64,000 bases of DNA from Desmodus rotundus (GCF_022682495.2 NC_071389.1:56070239-56134238), one strand, 5' to 3'; positions 37,000-49,326 are shown, numbered from the stretch's first letter. Notes: generated from the sequence alone by a model not told the origin. Program-made: numbers and translations.

Positions 37000-39900
37000 T
37001 GCTGGAATATGAATTGAGTTATACCTAAGGAAGATGAACTTCGGTTTGCCATTTAGATGCCATAAAGAAAAATCAAAAGTGTAACTACGTAATTCCAGAA
37101 AAATAAGTTCAGGAAAAAAAATCTTAATGATCAAGCAGCTGTGTTTTATCTTTGTGACCAAACTATCAGACTGACTCAAGTGTCACCGTGAAATGGAATT
37201 ATTTTTAATTAAATCGACTGGTAATCTGCAAGGTCTGATTTTTTGCCTGACCAGAAGTGTATGTTGATTTCACTTTTAACTGTACTCATATTAAACTTTG
37301 GGGTTAATTAGACATTGGCTATAATCCTGGCCAAGACCCTTTCTAGCTGTGTTGTGCATCTCAATTCGTTCATCTGTAAAGAAGATGTAATAAAAGTTAT
37401 CCCTAATGTTATTGACATAACACTACAAACTTCTGTAGCAATAAACCAGCTTTGCCAGTTGGAAAGATCTCTTTGGCAAAACATAATGCATTTCAGGGTG
37501 GATGTTTTACTGAAACACTGTACTGCTACAATCTGTTTTTGCTATTAACACAGTATTGCCACCAAAATAGCCTTTTGTTCCAAAAACAGCGTGCTTCCAA
37601 TACTTCAAGTGATTTCTAACTAGTTGCTTTTTCTTTATTTCATATATGAGTTACTAACAATTACTTTAGTTATCACATTTTAGATAAACATTTCTTGATT
37701 AAGATGGAAGTGTCTTATGCATCTATCATTGCCAGTGTTTAGAGCATAACCAATATTTTGTTAGCCTAACTATGGGTTTGAGGTAGGTGATCATGGCTAG
37801 AAAGAGCCAGAATTCACAATGCTGTTAAATGTACAACTCAGCAAAATGTCGGTCCCAAATAAATAGAAGCTAGAATTAAAATACCTAGTTCTAGCTCCTG
37901 TTGTTATTATTGATGACCAAATCTATCACTCCTAGGTGGGATCGCATGGTGCTGTGGTTTACAGGAGACTTTCTGCCTTTCCTGTGATTCAGGATGCTGG
38001 AACTGCTAGAATGACCAGTTCTTATGAGTTGGTGCTAGCCTGTGTTTTGATAGCAGTCAAGTTCTGTGATAGAGTCTGCAGTTGTTCTCATTCAGTTTTG
38101 GCTAATTTACTTTCACTGTTACTCAGTACAATCTCTGTTTGGTCTGTAGAACATATTTTATCATTGTATTCATTTTATATTTCCTATTTTTCCCTTAATT
38201 CACCCCCTGCAATGTAACATATATAAATTTTATTTATTTTTAATGTTTATTATTTTTGTATTCTAGGTTAGATGACTATATTTTGTTCTCTCAAAAAATG
38301 TCATAAAAGGAAATTACAGCATTATTTTGTAAGGATTAGCAGAAGGGAACTGGGGACAATTATTCCTTGGAGTTCTGACACAGATCTTCCCACTAAACAG
38401 ACTGAAAAAAAAAGTACAGATCTGAAAACAAATGGATTCTGCACACGAACCTTCTCTAGAAAGATTAACTTTTTGGTTTTTCAGGTATCATTTTTCCTCT
38501 ATGTACTGTTCAGCTTGATTTTTTAAAAAATTTTACACATTCTTTCCTCAGCCGACATGAAGGAGTGAAGAGGCATATAAACTCTTATGATTTGGAACCG
38601 TCCCATTTTGAAGAGAGTAGTTTGTATATACCTGTAGTTTGAATGTCCTGTCTTCTCATTTCTTTGCAACTTTCAAAGTCTGCAGGCAAAGACAGGAATG
38701 TGGTGTCCTTTGGCCATTGGTTAATTCTCTCCCAACAAATCAAGTAGAAAGAAGTTCATCTGCACCACTATTTATATCTTGGAGCACTGAAGTACACTTT
38801 GGGGGGGGGGCAACATTTCATAGCTGTTCACAAGTTGGCATATAAGAACTACTATACCCTTTTGCCTTTTTATTACTTCCTCTTGTAATATTTCTGTTAT
38901 CTCTAAATCATTCATATATGTAAAATAATGTCTTAGTTTTAATGAATATTCAATAAATGGAAAATGAAATGGATTGAAATGATATTACCTTCTATATTCA
39001 ACGATGCAGACATTTATAAAATTTAGGTATGTCTAAATTCATAGTTGAAAAGATACAGACTGTCAGAGCCTCTACATTTCAACATACTAACTTTATTTTT
39101 AAGCCTATTCTGGAGTTGCACAAGAGTAAGTTTTTTCCTGAAGGTTTTTGTGATCCCTGTTGCAGAGATAAAATAATCAATTTCAAGAATAAACACCATT
39201 AAATTAAATCACCACAAATATATTTAACTCTAAAAGTCATCTGTTGAATTGATATAGATTTGGTGGTTTGGTACCTTTTCCAAAACTGCCATTGAAGTTA
39301 AATTAAAATGAAATTTCTCCTTTGCCAATACTCACACGTGCTGTGACATTAAAAAACCAACTATTTATACATAGTTCTTTAGTCAGGAGTATCCAAATTA
39401 ACACATAGATTAATGTTCTCACATGGAGATGCCATAGAATGAACGGTCCCTTGGCAAAGCCTGCAGATGGACTTTTTCATCGTCCGGTAGGGCTGGATTG
39501 TAATCACATAATCACAGTTAGCCCCCTATCTCTGTGATTATTCAAGTGCTAACCCTAAAGGTCAGTCTTTGGATGATAATGTTATAAGGGACAATAACCT
39601 GTACGTCAGTGAATTACCCTTCTGTGTACTCTTTCATTCCCCAAAGAACTGTCCCTGAGTTAGTCATCTTTGATGACACAAAGGAGGAAAGGATGGTCTG
39701 CTTCTTGGAAGAAGGAAATACCCACTTCAGAGACTGGATGACACCATGTGTAATTGTGATAGACATTGTCCATGTGAAGATAGATGTTTATAATATTCTA
39801 AAGATGGTTTTGTACCTAAAGAAGTTGGACATTCCACCAGAAGTGGTTTTGATTAAATTTTCATTTAAATTTCCGTAAAAAGTAGTGCCAAGGAGAAATT

Positions 39901-40100
39901 CAGACAAACTACAGTGGAATCGCCATGAATTCAAAATTAGTCAGTCTGAATAACTGAAGTTTTGATGTACTAGAAAAATTACAAAAAAAGTACACTTTTT
40001 AATACTGCATCTGGGGTCATATACCAGTAAAAAGCCCTGCCTGTGACATGTGTTACATGTCTTTATTATATCACTTAAAGCATCATAATTTTGCTTTTGT
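37000..40100. other. Intron 2, unassigned stretch
   Basis: No confident element. A frame of 89 codons at 39609-39878 has no recognised domain. A poly-G run lies at about 38801-38810. Confidence 0.4.
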
Positions 40101-40389
40101 CAGTCTTTCCTCAGAGGGACTTCATTCATTCAACAAATATCAACTTCCTTACTGTCTGCCAGTTACTAGGACTATTGCAGAGAAAGAATCAGACAAAAAT
40201 ATGCTTTCAAGAGTACATTTTAGTGTGAGAGATAGAAAAAACTAGATAAATAAACAAAATATATCATATGTTAGATAGATTCTTCTAAATATTCATCTGT
40301 GCATCGCTAGCATCTAGCCCAATACATGGACACAGTAGACACTCAAAAACTACTCACTGCTCTTTTGGTTTACTTTTATGATTATGCAA

Positions 40390-41050
40390 AAGAAAAAAAA
40401 AGAAGCATAATTGATGCAGATCCCGGCCAGCAGGATCTGTTGTGGTTGCAATATTCAAATACACGTGGACTACAGAAATCCTGTGGAGGAAAAGGGGCTG
40501 CGTGGCCGCTCTCCAAGTTAGAGAGAGGGCTCCTGACCCCACATGGACAGGCTTTTATTGTTTTTCTGGGCACATTACATTCAGGGCGATCCTCATTTAC
40601 TATGCACAGGTTCACCACAGGTGATTACCTTTTAAGGATGACAAAGGACAGAACACCGCTAATTACTTCAAAGAGAAGGATGTTACAGCTCAAGGGGGAA
40701 GCTGCTCACACTCCATACTTGGGTGGTTTAGCACAGACTTTAGGAAGTTAAAGATACTCAGTAAACATTTGCTGCCTCAATTCAGAGTGAGGGAGTTGTA
40801 GCAAGAGCAAGTCTCATAGCAGTCTAGGTACAATGCAGGCCTGCTTTCCCACTGGAGAACCTATCCATGGACGTGGGTCCTGCCCGCCAACCTGGCTCCC
40901 CACTGGCTTTTCCAAGTGGGAGCTGAGCCACATTTCCCACGCTTGGAAAGGTCCCCCACACATAATTCTTGAATTGACCATTGCTTTAAATGAAAACAGG
41001 CAGTGCAGTCCTGACACTGACCAACAGACACACAGAGGAAGTTTGTAGGG
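40390..41050. other. GC-richer unclassified block in intron 2
   Basis: Sharply bounded in composition against AT-rich flanks. GGCTTTTATTG at about 40550 reads AATAAA on the minus strand, so an antisense LTR is possible. No TG...CA ends or target duplication were found. The 141-codon frame at 40326-40751 is not recognised. Confidence 0.3.
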
Positions 41051-41924
41051 GGAGGGATAATGGAATGCCTTCCAGAATACGACTTTCGTGAACGTGAGCT
41101 CTGTTATCTATGAGTAAAGTGACCTGGCAGATTCATTAATATTGGTGATCTCAGCAATTGACATAATTGTATTATGTGGCCTACATAAGTAGAGATTTTA
41201 TTGCAAGTGTTAACTATTTCATTCTTTGCAACTGCTAATGAACATAAACTTTTCTTCTCATACATTTCATGGACCTCAGTATTTCTTTCTTATCTTAGTT
41301 TTGAGTGGCTCAGAGGTATCCTATTAATTAATTGATTTTTCCATAGGGTATCTGAACACTTGGCCCTGTCCACTTCTCAGAATTCTACTCATCATTCCAA
41401 CAATGATGAACAATTGTTACATGTCAAAGTCCAGAGAAAGATATTTCAGAAAATAACACATAATAATTCACTGTGCCAGGTAACTCTCGGGAACCAGATG
41501 AAAAGCTATACGTGTGACGAGACTATGTACGTGACGTGTGCTGGCCGATGAAGAAGCCTGTCGAGGCTCGTGCAGTGACTGCTGACAGAGCCCGTGAGGA
41601 ATGGCAGACTTTCCTCGTTCTCACCCTCGCGTCCTCGCTTCTGCCAGTCTTGTCAGGGATTGGATTTTTCAGGGAAGTCTGTGTATCTCCCTCACATACA
41701 CAGAGACGTGCATAAATAATGCACATTAGTTCTGATTCTTTAGTACAATAGTATATTTCAATAAATCACTTGGGGGGAAAAGCACAAATTACAAAAACAA
41801 TGCATGATCTATCTAATAATATTAGTAAATTAAAGACAAACCAAAGGAGAAAATAAAAATCCTCTAATTCTACTATCTAGAGTTTACCAATGAACACACT
41901 GCCATACCCCAGTCTTTTTCCTAT

Positions 41925-42195
41925 GCATGCACAAAATTACAGATATTTTTTACATATATATATATATTTATACACATATAAAATTTGCAAAATTGGGATC
42001 ACACAGTCAATATAATTTGGTGACTTGCTTTTTAAAATGTTACCGAATCACAAACATTAATGCTTGCATATTTTTCCATGACATGAAATCACCATGTTTT
42101 TATTTTTTGTTGGATACATGAGTCATCCCAAACATTGAGTGATACACTATTATCAATAATGTACTAATGATCATCCTTTGACATAAATACTCCAC
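41925..42195 (-). repeat. Old L1 fragment, antisense
   Basis: GGGATCACACAGTCAATATAA, GGTGACTTGCTTTTTAAAAT and CATATTTTTCCATGACATGA follow the reverse of the old L1 3' region. Confidence 0.55.
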
Positions 42196-42654
42196 CCACA
42201 TCTTTGTTGGTGGCTAAGTGATTGGTGCTTCTCCCAGCCAGGCCCTAGAGCAACCTCTCTTCCAGGCCGGGCAAGGGGTGGAAGGAGGGAGAGAGTGAGC
42301 GTAAAGGCCAGGGCACTGTCAGGTGTTCCGGAGAGAAGCCTGGGCCCTGACTTCTCTCAGCAGAGGACTCGATGCAGGACACTGCAATTCACGGAAGAGA
42401 GAGGAGGGTCAGAAGAGTGCGTGCCAGGTAACTCAGGCATTTCACATTGGCTCATCTCTAAACCAGGCCCAGCTCTTTCATGTGATTTCTAATGACCATC
42501 TTCGTTCCGTCTCTGCAGAGCAGTATCTTGCCTGGGCTCTGGGATCCTCAGAAACACACCTAGTCATTACCTGGAAATGCATGCATTTAATACTTGTGAG
42601 GCAAGAGAAATATTTACTCATTCATTCTTGAACCACCCGCCGGCCCCCAACCCC

Positions 42655-42785
42655 CAAACCTAGCAAATAGACTAAGTTCCATGAAGGCAGGCACGCATCT
42701 GCTTGTTCTGCCATCGTATCCTCAGTGCCAAGCACATTGCCTGGCTCATAGCAGATAATCAGTAAATATTTGATGAGTAAAGAAA
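42655..42785 (+). repeat. L2 3'-end fragment
   Basis: TTCCATGAAGGCAGGCACGC, CAAGCACATTGCCTGGCTCA and AATCAGTAAATATTTGATGA are the L2 terminus. Confidence 0.8.
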
Positions 42786-43299
42786 AAATATTAGTAATAT
42801 TATCTCAACCAACTGTCACTTGGGTCTTGACTCTGCTTTTTGCTAAAGGAAACTGGGCCCATGCAGGTTTATTTCTTCAATCCTGTTGGCTAACTTGGGG
42901 AGCAGCAGTCTTACCTGACCCCGGTACTACTGTGTGGGGACTGTAATTTGTTCTGTGTTGCAACTTGCTTGACCTGATTTATAGACAGAATCTGCAGGTC
43001 TGCTGTTTGGTACGTTATTCCCCTGGGAAACGATCCTCGAGGGAAAGAACCATGTCCTGAGGGATCTGCATGGTCTGTAGGATCCTGTCCCTTCTAGTGA
43101 CAACTAACCACCTTGAACTCCTTCACTATTGGGTGCTGTTGTATTGACATTTGAGAAACATTTTAAGCTTAAAATATTAGACTATTGTGATGGCTGACCA
43201 GATGTTTCTCTGATGACTTCTAGAAATAGCCTCAATGAATAAGAATAATACAATTTTATTTGTTCCAACACTCCTGTATAAATCCTAGGTGTCAGCTTC

Positions 43300-43780
43300 A
43301 TTCTGGGTATTAGAAATGAATATAGAAGAGATGCTCATGGATATACAGACAATTACTGCAGTATAATTAGCATATACACAGCATATATGTACACACAGCA
43401 GATACACGGCATAATGACCTTGCAGAGTGATAAGTGATATAACTGGTATGTACTGGATGCTGAGAAAGCACAAAGGAGGGAGCTACTTGCTAATTCATCT
43501 CAGTGAAGCTGGGGAATGTTTCATGGAGGTAGCTCATTTTTCAATGGGGTTCAAAATATGAATAAGAGTATGTCAGGCAGAGAAAGTGGCAATAGGCAGT
43601 TCAAAACAGAGTCACACAAGCCAGAGCTCAGAAAGATGTGGTGCATGGGGGACAGGTGAAGCCTTCACAGTGGTTGGAGCATAGGGTATTGCAGGGAGAG
43701 TGGATTGTAGAGCTGCGCAGAGGCATAATCAAGGTACCAGCTGAGGAATTTGTACTTTGTTGTGTAAATAATGAAGGTGT
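43300..43780 (+). repeat. Old interspersed repeat (L2-like), decayed copy
   Basis: Includes CAGAGTGATAAGTGATATAA, GTCAGGCAGAGAAAGTGGCA and GCATAGGGTATTGCAGGGAG in family order, as at 32300-32960. Confidence 0.5.
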
Positions 43781-43984
43781 TGATGAGGGATGTTTATCCT
43801 GCAACCATTAGTATCATCAGGCCAAATTAAGACATTTCTTTCTGATAATGTCTGTTAAGAAGACCAAGAAGACTTGATTTTCTTCTCATTTGGATTTTAG
43901 TCTTTGTTATATCCTCTCTTAATCCTGCAGGCATAACGGTCCAAGCCTATCTTAATTTTTGTTTCACCTTTTGTTCATTTCATT

Positions 43985-44210
43985 ATTATTATTATTATTA
44001 TTAATTTATTTATTTAGAGACGGGGCAAGGGAGGAGAAAGACAGGGAAATAAACATTGATATGAAAGAGAAGCCTTGATTGGTTGCCTCTACCATGTGCC
44101 TTGACTGGGGACGGAACCCACAACTCAGGCATGTGCCCTGACCAGGAATTGAATAGGGACCTTTTGCTTTGTGGGACAATTCCCACCAATAGAGCCACAG
44201 CAGTCAGGGC
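43985..44210 (-). mobile_element. VES-type SINE, antisense, diverged
   Basis: Reads ATTTATTTAGAGACGGGGCA, GATTGGTTGCCTCTACCATG, CATGTGCCCTGACCAGGAAT and ends CAGCAGTCAGGGC, the reversed SINE start. An (ATT)n tract sits at the tail side. More diverged than the 7338 and 49085 copies. Confidence 0.85.
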
Positions 44211-45090
44211 CATTTCTTTCTTATTTGTTTTTATAGCCAAACTTTTCAACAATTGTTTGTTCTGAAACTGTTTATTTGGGGTCCAAAGCTGGGTTCAGGG
44301 ATTAGACCAAACATATTTGAATTCTAACATGTAGCTTGGACCATTTATGGAACTCATTCCACAGAACGGTCTCTTACATTATGGGTGGTCAGAAAATGGA
44401 CACATGAGACCAATCTACATTAAATCTCAATGGCAGCACATAGGGGAACTTACTTCCTCAAAGCCTTTAGAAAATTCCATTGACTCTTTGGAATGTTTTA
44501 GCTGAGCTCAGGCTATGACAGAGGCAGGACAGGGAAAATGAAATGGTAGACACTGGCATCATTGCAGTTATCAAGAAGAATTTTCTAAAAGTAACATTTC
44601 ACAAAAATATCAAATGCCGTGTGCAAATTATTAGATGCTCTAAATTTATTTTTAAAAAACCCTTATCAATAGGTTATATATAATATAGCTTAACTATATT
44701 TTGTTCACACAAATACATTTTAGATTTTTTTTAATTGAAATATACAAATGTATGTTGGCTTTGAGCTTATTATTCTCAGAAGTAAAAAAAAAAAACGGTA
44801 CTACTGTCAGTGTTTGTCCTCTCGAGTCTTTTATTTGCGCACATTTGAGTTACCATATAAGTTATCATTGTTTAGTTTTGATTTCAATTTCAATTCAAAG
44901 GATTCAGATGTATGCATCAATGTTCCTGACATTGTTCATTTCTTTTTGTCAGTATTTTGCAAAATAATATAACAATGTGGAAGGTGAAATGAATACCATG
45001 TAGCATAGCTAGTTAAGTTAAAAAAAAAAACAAAACTGTAGGACTAAGAAAATGTCTGTCAACTAATTTCCCTTGTTGTTCGTTTTGCAG

Positions 45091-45393
45091 CTGACCATGG
45101 CCAACATTGGAATAAATGGAAGTCATTCTACCGAGACCTGTGAAACAACACTTTTTGCTCTCCGAATGGCAACATGGAATCAAATCTTAGATCCCTGGGT
45201 GTATATTCTTCTACGGAAGGCTGTCCTTAAGAATCTCTACAAGGTTGCCAGACGCTTTTGTGGAGTGCATGTCATCAGCTTACATGTTTGGGAGCTTAGC
45301 TCCATTAAAAATTCCTTAAAGGTTTCTGCAATTTCTGAGTCACCAGTTGCAGAGAAAATAAATCAGCAATCACCTAGTTTAATAGGGCAGTAA
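45091..45393 (+). CDS. PTGFR: Prostaglandin F2-alpha receptor, coding part of exon 3 (residues 267-366)
   Basis: Completes the receptor: extracellular loop 3 with a possible sequon N275-G-S, TM7 with R291, the arginine that contacts the prostanoid carboxylate in this family, DPWVY at 300-304 (the NPxxY equivalent), helix 8, then a Ser-rich cytoplasmic tail. The acceptor TTGCAG|CTGACC gives Leu at 267, where I recall Val in human and mouse. The helix-8 segment reads KVARRFCG (317-324); human and mouse have a Cys pair there, so one Cys is replaced by Phe322. The tail ends INQQSPSLIGQ and the total is 366 residues. That agrees with the mouse length and register and is 7 longer than human, whose shorter end is explained by a 4-nt difference after the AEK codons. 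The stop is TAA at 45391-45393. Joined coding length is 1101 nt including the stop. No disabling change seen. Confidence 0.97.
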   Translation: MTMANIGINGSHSTETCETTLFALRMATWNQILDPWVYILLRKAVLKNLYKVARRFCGVHVISLHVWELSSIKNSLKVSAISESPVAEKINQQSPSLIGQ

Positions 45394-46333
45394 TTCAGTG
45401 TAAGTTTAGGACAAAATTAGGAGAAGTTTGGCAATGTTTTAGTTAATTGGATAAGTATATAAAGCCTAACTGTAAAATTTAGGTGTCAGCAAATAGTTTG
45501 GGGAGCACTTTGGTTAGATTCAGCTTTTGAAATTTGTAAAATTAATTGTATAATTGTACATTTTCACTTTGTTTTGTCAACTGCAGATAAACATGATGAA
45601 ATAATGCCATGGAAGTCAAATTGAAAACAATTTTGGGCTTATCTGTGTTATTTATGCTTTTGGCATGAGTGACTCTGTTAAGTCCTAAAGCATTTACTTG
45701 GCCTATTTGCCAAAGAATGTCTTAAAAACTACCTGCATTGTAAAATGACTCTTTGGGGGCCACTGCTCTGTAGCTGTTCCTTCTTGACTAGGCTCATTGA
45801 AGCGGAGCACCCTCATATTCTGATCTGGCCTGTTTCACCCTTCGTTATGTACCCTCAGTTAATATATGCACAGTCATGTCACACGGCCTTCACTGTGGTT
45901 TATTATAACAACCTCCGTACACACCAGGTGTTGCTGTCAGGTTGCCTGGTCTAGTGACCCCGTTTAGAATGAGCTTGTCCTTGTCATATTTGACAGATAT
46001 GACTGCTGACATGGATTGGTATGAAGGTCAATTGTTATTTGAAGGTTTTCTTGGTAAGTCATAGATTTGCATAGGTTTCGCATAATCCCCGTTTCCTTTG
46101 AAAATTGAAGTGCACAGGAATAATTTTCAGAGAAACAAAGGCTCTATCTTAGCTCATGTGGAGGTAGGTGATTTGCATTATAGCAGTTCCTAAGCAGCTC
46201 TGCCATGGGTAATGCAGACAGAACTTCAGTGCAGTGGTGGGTGCCAAGAGCACTGACGGAGGCACTTTACTTTGAGTAATCACACTTGTGTCAGAGAAAA
46301 GAAGAAACACTATATACAAATATACGAAGACTA

Positions 46334-46375
46334 TCTGCAGGTGGTGTGTTTCTGTCTGCAGGTGGCATGTTTCTG
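46334..46375 (+). repeat. 21-bp tandem duplication in the 3' UTR
   Basis: Two adjacent 21-bp units starting TCTGCAGGTGG and ending GTTTCTG, differing at two positions (TGTG versus CATG in the middle). Confidence 0.85.
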
Positions 46376-48507
46376 CTTTCCACTTACAAACACACACACA
46401 GCAACAACAGGACATCAAACGTTTCTGTTGAAAGCGGCTTCATTGAATCTGTCAGATGGCATCTTCTAAGGCCTGTGCTCCCCGTGTTACGGGAAGGATT
46501 GGAAGTAGCTAGGTGTTTGGAGATTGTAATAGTGGTTAACCAAGAGCTCAAGGGGTAATAATCTTTCCCCAAATTTCCTGTGAATACTTTAGACTTTCTC
46601 TTTGCTTGTTTGTGTAATTCAACCCATGGAGCTTTAGTAACCTTTCAAAATGTCCTACGTCCATCAGAACATAGGGTAGGTGTTCTGCTTTATAACAGTG
46701 AAATGCATTTCTATTGCCTTCATTAACTGGGGCTAATTTCAGAGTTAATCTTTCCTGTGAGACTGATTTCAGATTCTCTGTGAAATCTGGGCAGTTCAAC
46801 TAGACTTAAGTCATATTCACAGGTTTTGGTTTTTAACTGGTAATGTATATTAGAAGTTGTCTACTTTTGTGAAGTTTGGAAAATTCTCATGAATAAGTTA
46901 AAAAAGATTAAGTGAATAGCCTCAAAGAAGATTTAATGGCAACCATTTTATTCAGTGAATTTAAAGAAGGGAAACTTGCATATACATACTGCTATGTGAT
47001 ATTCTTAATTCAAGATCAGTAAATGAGTAATCACATAAATTTATGTTGTTCTATTTATAGAGCACACAGTAGAGGTTTGATACATACTTGCCAAACTGAA
47101 TCTCGAGAATTTCTAAATATGAAAAGAGCATGGAAGTGCAAAGATTTTATACATTTTTAATTTAAATTAACAATTAACATGTAGTAATTGTGAGATGTAT
47201 GCATATGTATTTGTATATATGTATATATGCATATGTACTTGTATATTTTTACATATGCACATATATTTGTGTGTGTGTGTATAGTGTATATGCTTAAAAA
47301 AAGCCATTGCAATTTATGATTGCTGTTATATTCCTAAGTGTTCTCTTGTGTTTTAAGAGGACTTAAAGCCCAGTTCGCAGGTGTTATCTATTTGTCACAG
47401 CTGCTTAAACATACGGGTGCCCTGTGAACTGAGACACAGGGAACCAGACCTCTGTTGGTTTTCCTTATGCTGGCTGGGGAAGATGCTGCAGTGACCACTT
47501 TTTGTATGGTGACCCTGGTGAGGGGCAGGGGAGAAACCCTCATTCAGAGTTCCAGTCCTCTTCCCCTTGAGGCTTTTCTAATTGATTGGCAGAATTGTTG
47601 CTCTGTCGCTGTGATGTCACCCTGGCCATGTGTGACTGTAGGGAGGACATTGGGGACGTGACCACGTGTGGCAATGCATGAGCACGCAAAGTTTTGGGGA
47701 GTGACGGGGACTCATTCTGCACATATCCTGGAAGAATTATCTCTATTATCTGAGCACAGGATTCGAACAACTATATTTGGTTTATGATGATGTTAAACCC
47801 AAGAAGTGGACACTGAAAATTGAAAAAAATGTTTAGTAGAAGAATATATGTTTACATTGTTTTAGGCTTTCACCCAAGGAAAATGAAACAAAGGTAACAC
47901 AACCATATGCCTATCTGATTTCAGAATTTTACTCCTGTTATTAATCATATCTCAGCATTGGTAGGCAGTTTATTACATCAAAAATAATAGAGCGGAGCAC
48001 TCACCAATAACTTTTATACATATTTTTTAAGTAGAAGTATATATGTTTGACTACTGGAAATAAGTAGTACAAATAGTGTTCAACAAGTTCACTGATTTTG
48101 CAGTTTCAAGCTCTACTTTGAAATTCACAATTAGACCAGAGTAACTGAATTTCCCTTGTCCTTGGGTAAAGTAGTGAGCAACTTCTCGTATTATTTGTTA
48201 TCTTATTTCTGGGTAATTATATTATTATAGGCAAATGACTTGAAAATGCCAGGCTTTTCCTAATGTTAATGAATTTAGAAAAATAAGATTAAAAAAAGAA
48301 ATCCAACAGCAAGTGGGTTTTCTAATTATGAACACAAAGACAGATAATGATGACTCATAATTAGCTATGGATGTGATCCCAAACATCAGACTTTTTACTG
48401 GTGGGTTTACTAAGGTGACAGAAATATGCTCTTTCAGACTTTTTTCTAAAGGCGGAAATTTGATTCTATTTATCCATATTGCTGAAGTGGAAGATACCTA
48501 AAAGTTC

Positions 48508-48533
48508 ACACACACACACACACACACACACAA
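48508..48533 (+). repeat. (CA)n microsatellite in the 3' UTR
   Basis: About 13 CA units. Confidence 0.9.
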
Positions 48534-48874
48534 CCTGTCCTGTGTAACAAATAGTCTTGCTTGCTCATTTTCAGACTTTAAAACAAAAACTTGCTTTAGT
48601 TGTGTGCCTCATCTTAGAACCCAAGTAAGAGCGCTTGTTAGATTCGTACAATGAACTTTTTGTGGCACTCGTTGCTAGGTTCACCTGTGTCGCCATTATT
48701 GCCCCAAATCAATAAACTGTGGTCGGAATAAACAGGATGGAAACATACATTTTCTTAATTCTTCATCTGGTATCAGAATATTTTACCACCTAGCAGATAG
48801 TGTTGGACTTCAACTTGGTACTGACATAACTGGTTACTGACACATCAACTGACAGTGGCTTTGTGTCCTATGTG

Positions 48875-48880
48875 AATAAA
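48875..48880 (+). promoter_or_regulatory. Candidate distal poly(A) signal AATAAA
   Basis: AATAAA with TTTTGTGTTC and then a GT-rich stretch 20-40 bases downstream, the usual arrangement for cleavage. Upstream alternatives are at 48711 and 48727. Confidence 0.45.
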
Positions 48881-49084
48881 TATATTTTGTGTTCTTCATA
48901 CTTGTTGGATTGTGTGAGAGGGTAAATAATGATATATTTTGTTGCTTTCATTGGTATTCAATTAGTAATTTTTGCGATATGACTAGTTTAAAACTTCAAA
49001 CAAATGATTTTATAATAAACTTGGACCAGTGTTTATCAAGAGTGGTTATTGTTTAAGAAAGTCATACAAAAGTTGGAACTCTTG

Positions 49085-49285
49085 TCCTGGCTGGTGTAGC
49101 TCAGTGGATTGAGCATGGGCCTTCAAACCAAAGGGTCACTGGTTCAATTCCCCGTCAGGGTACATTCCTGGGTTGCAGGCCAGGTCTCCAGTAGGAGGCA
49201 CATGAGAGGCAACCACGCATTCATGTCTCTCTCCCTCTCTTTCTCCCTGCCTTCCCTTCTAAAAATAAATAAAATCTTTAAAAAA
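49085..49285 (+). mobile_element. VES SINE with target-site duplication
   Basis: TCCTGGCTGGTGTAGCTCAG start, box-B-like GGTTCAATTCCCCGTCAGGG, GAGAGGCAACCACGCATTCA, CT-rich stretch, AAAATAAATAAA tail. A 14-bp direct repeat flanks it (49071-49084 AGTTGGAACTCTTG; 49286-49299 with one mismatch), showing insertion by L1-type target-primed reverse transcription, shortly downstream of the PTGFR 3' end. Confidence 0.95.
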
Positions 49286-49326
49286 AGTTAGAACTCTTGA
49301 ACTTAAACTTCCATTTTTATCTGCTA

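Larger units (their letters stand above)
16981..45090 (+). other. PTGFR: PTGFR intron 2 (28.1 kb, phase 0)
   Basis: It starts GTAAGA at 16981 and ends TTTTGCAG at 45090, with a plausible branch site CTAAT about 25 bases upstream of the acceptor. It separates TM6 from TM7, as in other prostanoid receptor genes. It contains old L1, L2, MIR and LTR fragments listed separately and one VES SINE at 43985-44210, and no other recognisable gene. Alternative terminal exons of the receptor, known in some mammals, cannot be located by eye. Confidence 0.9.
45394..48900 (+). other. PTGFR: PTGFR 3' UTR (predicted)
   Basis: A long 3' UTR of about 3 kb is my recollection for human PTGFR, so the exon probably runs to about 48900. 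Candidate poly(A) signals are AATAAA at 48711-48716, 48727-48732 and 48875-48880. The last is followed by a GT-rich stretch (GTTGGATTGTGTG) that fits a downstream element. The region is AT-rich and holds a 21-bp tandem duplication at 46334-46375, a TATG/TG-rich tract at about 47200-47290 and a (CA)n tract at about 48508-48533. The end is a prediction; no transcript data are available. Confidence 0.5.

Noticed and set aside
39609..39878. 89-codon frame that might be a domesticated Tigger-type transposase, followed by TACAGTGGAATCGC at 39911
   Set aside because: No catalytic motif can be seen, and the terminal-like sequence has no inverted partner in the neighbourhood.
40326..40751. 141-codon frame in intron 2
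   Set aside because: No recognisable domain, opposite-strand frames of similar length over the same bases, and the block has repeat-like composition.
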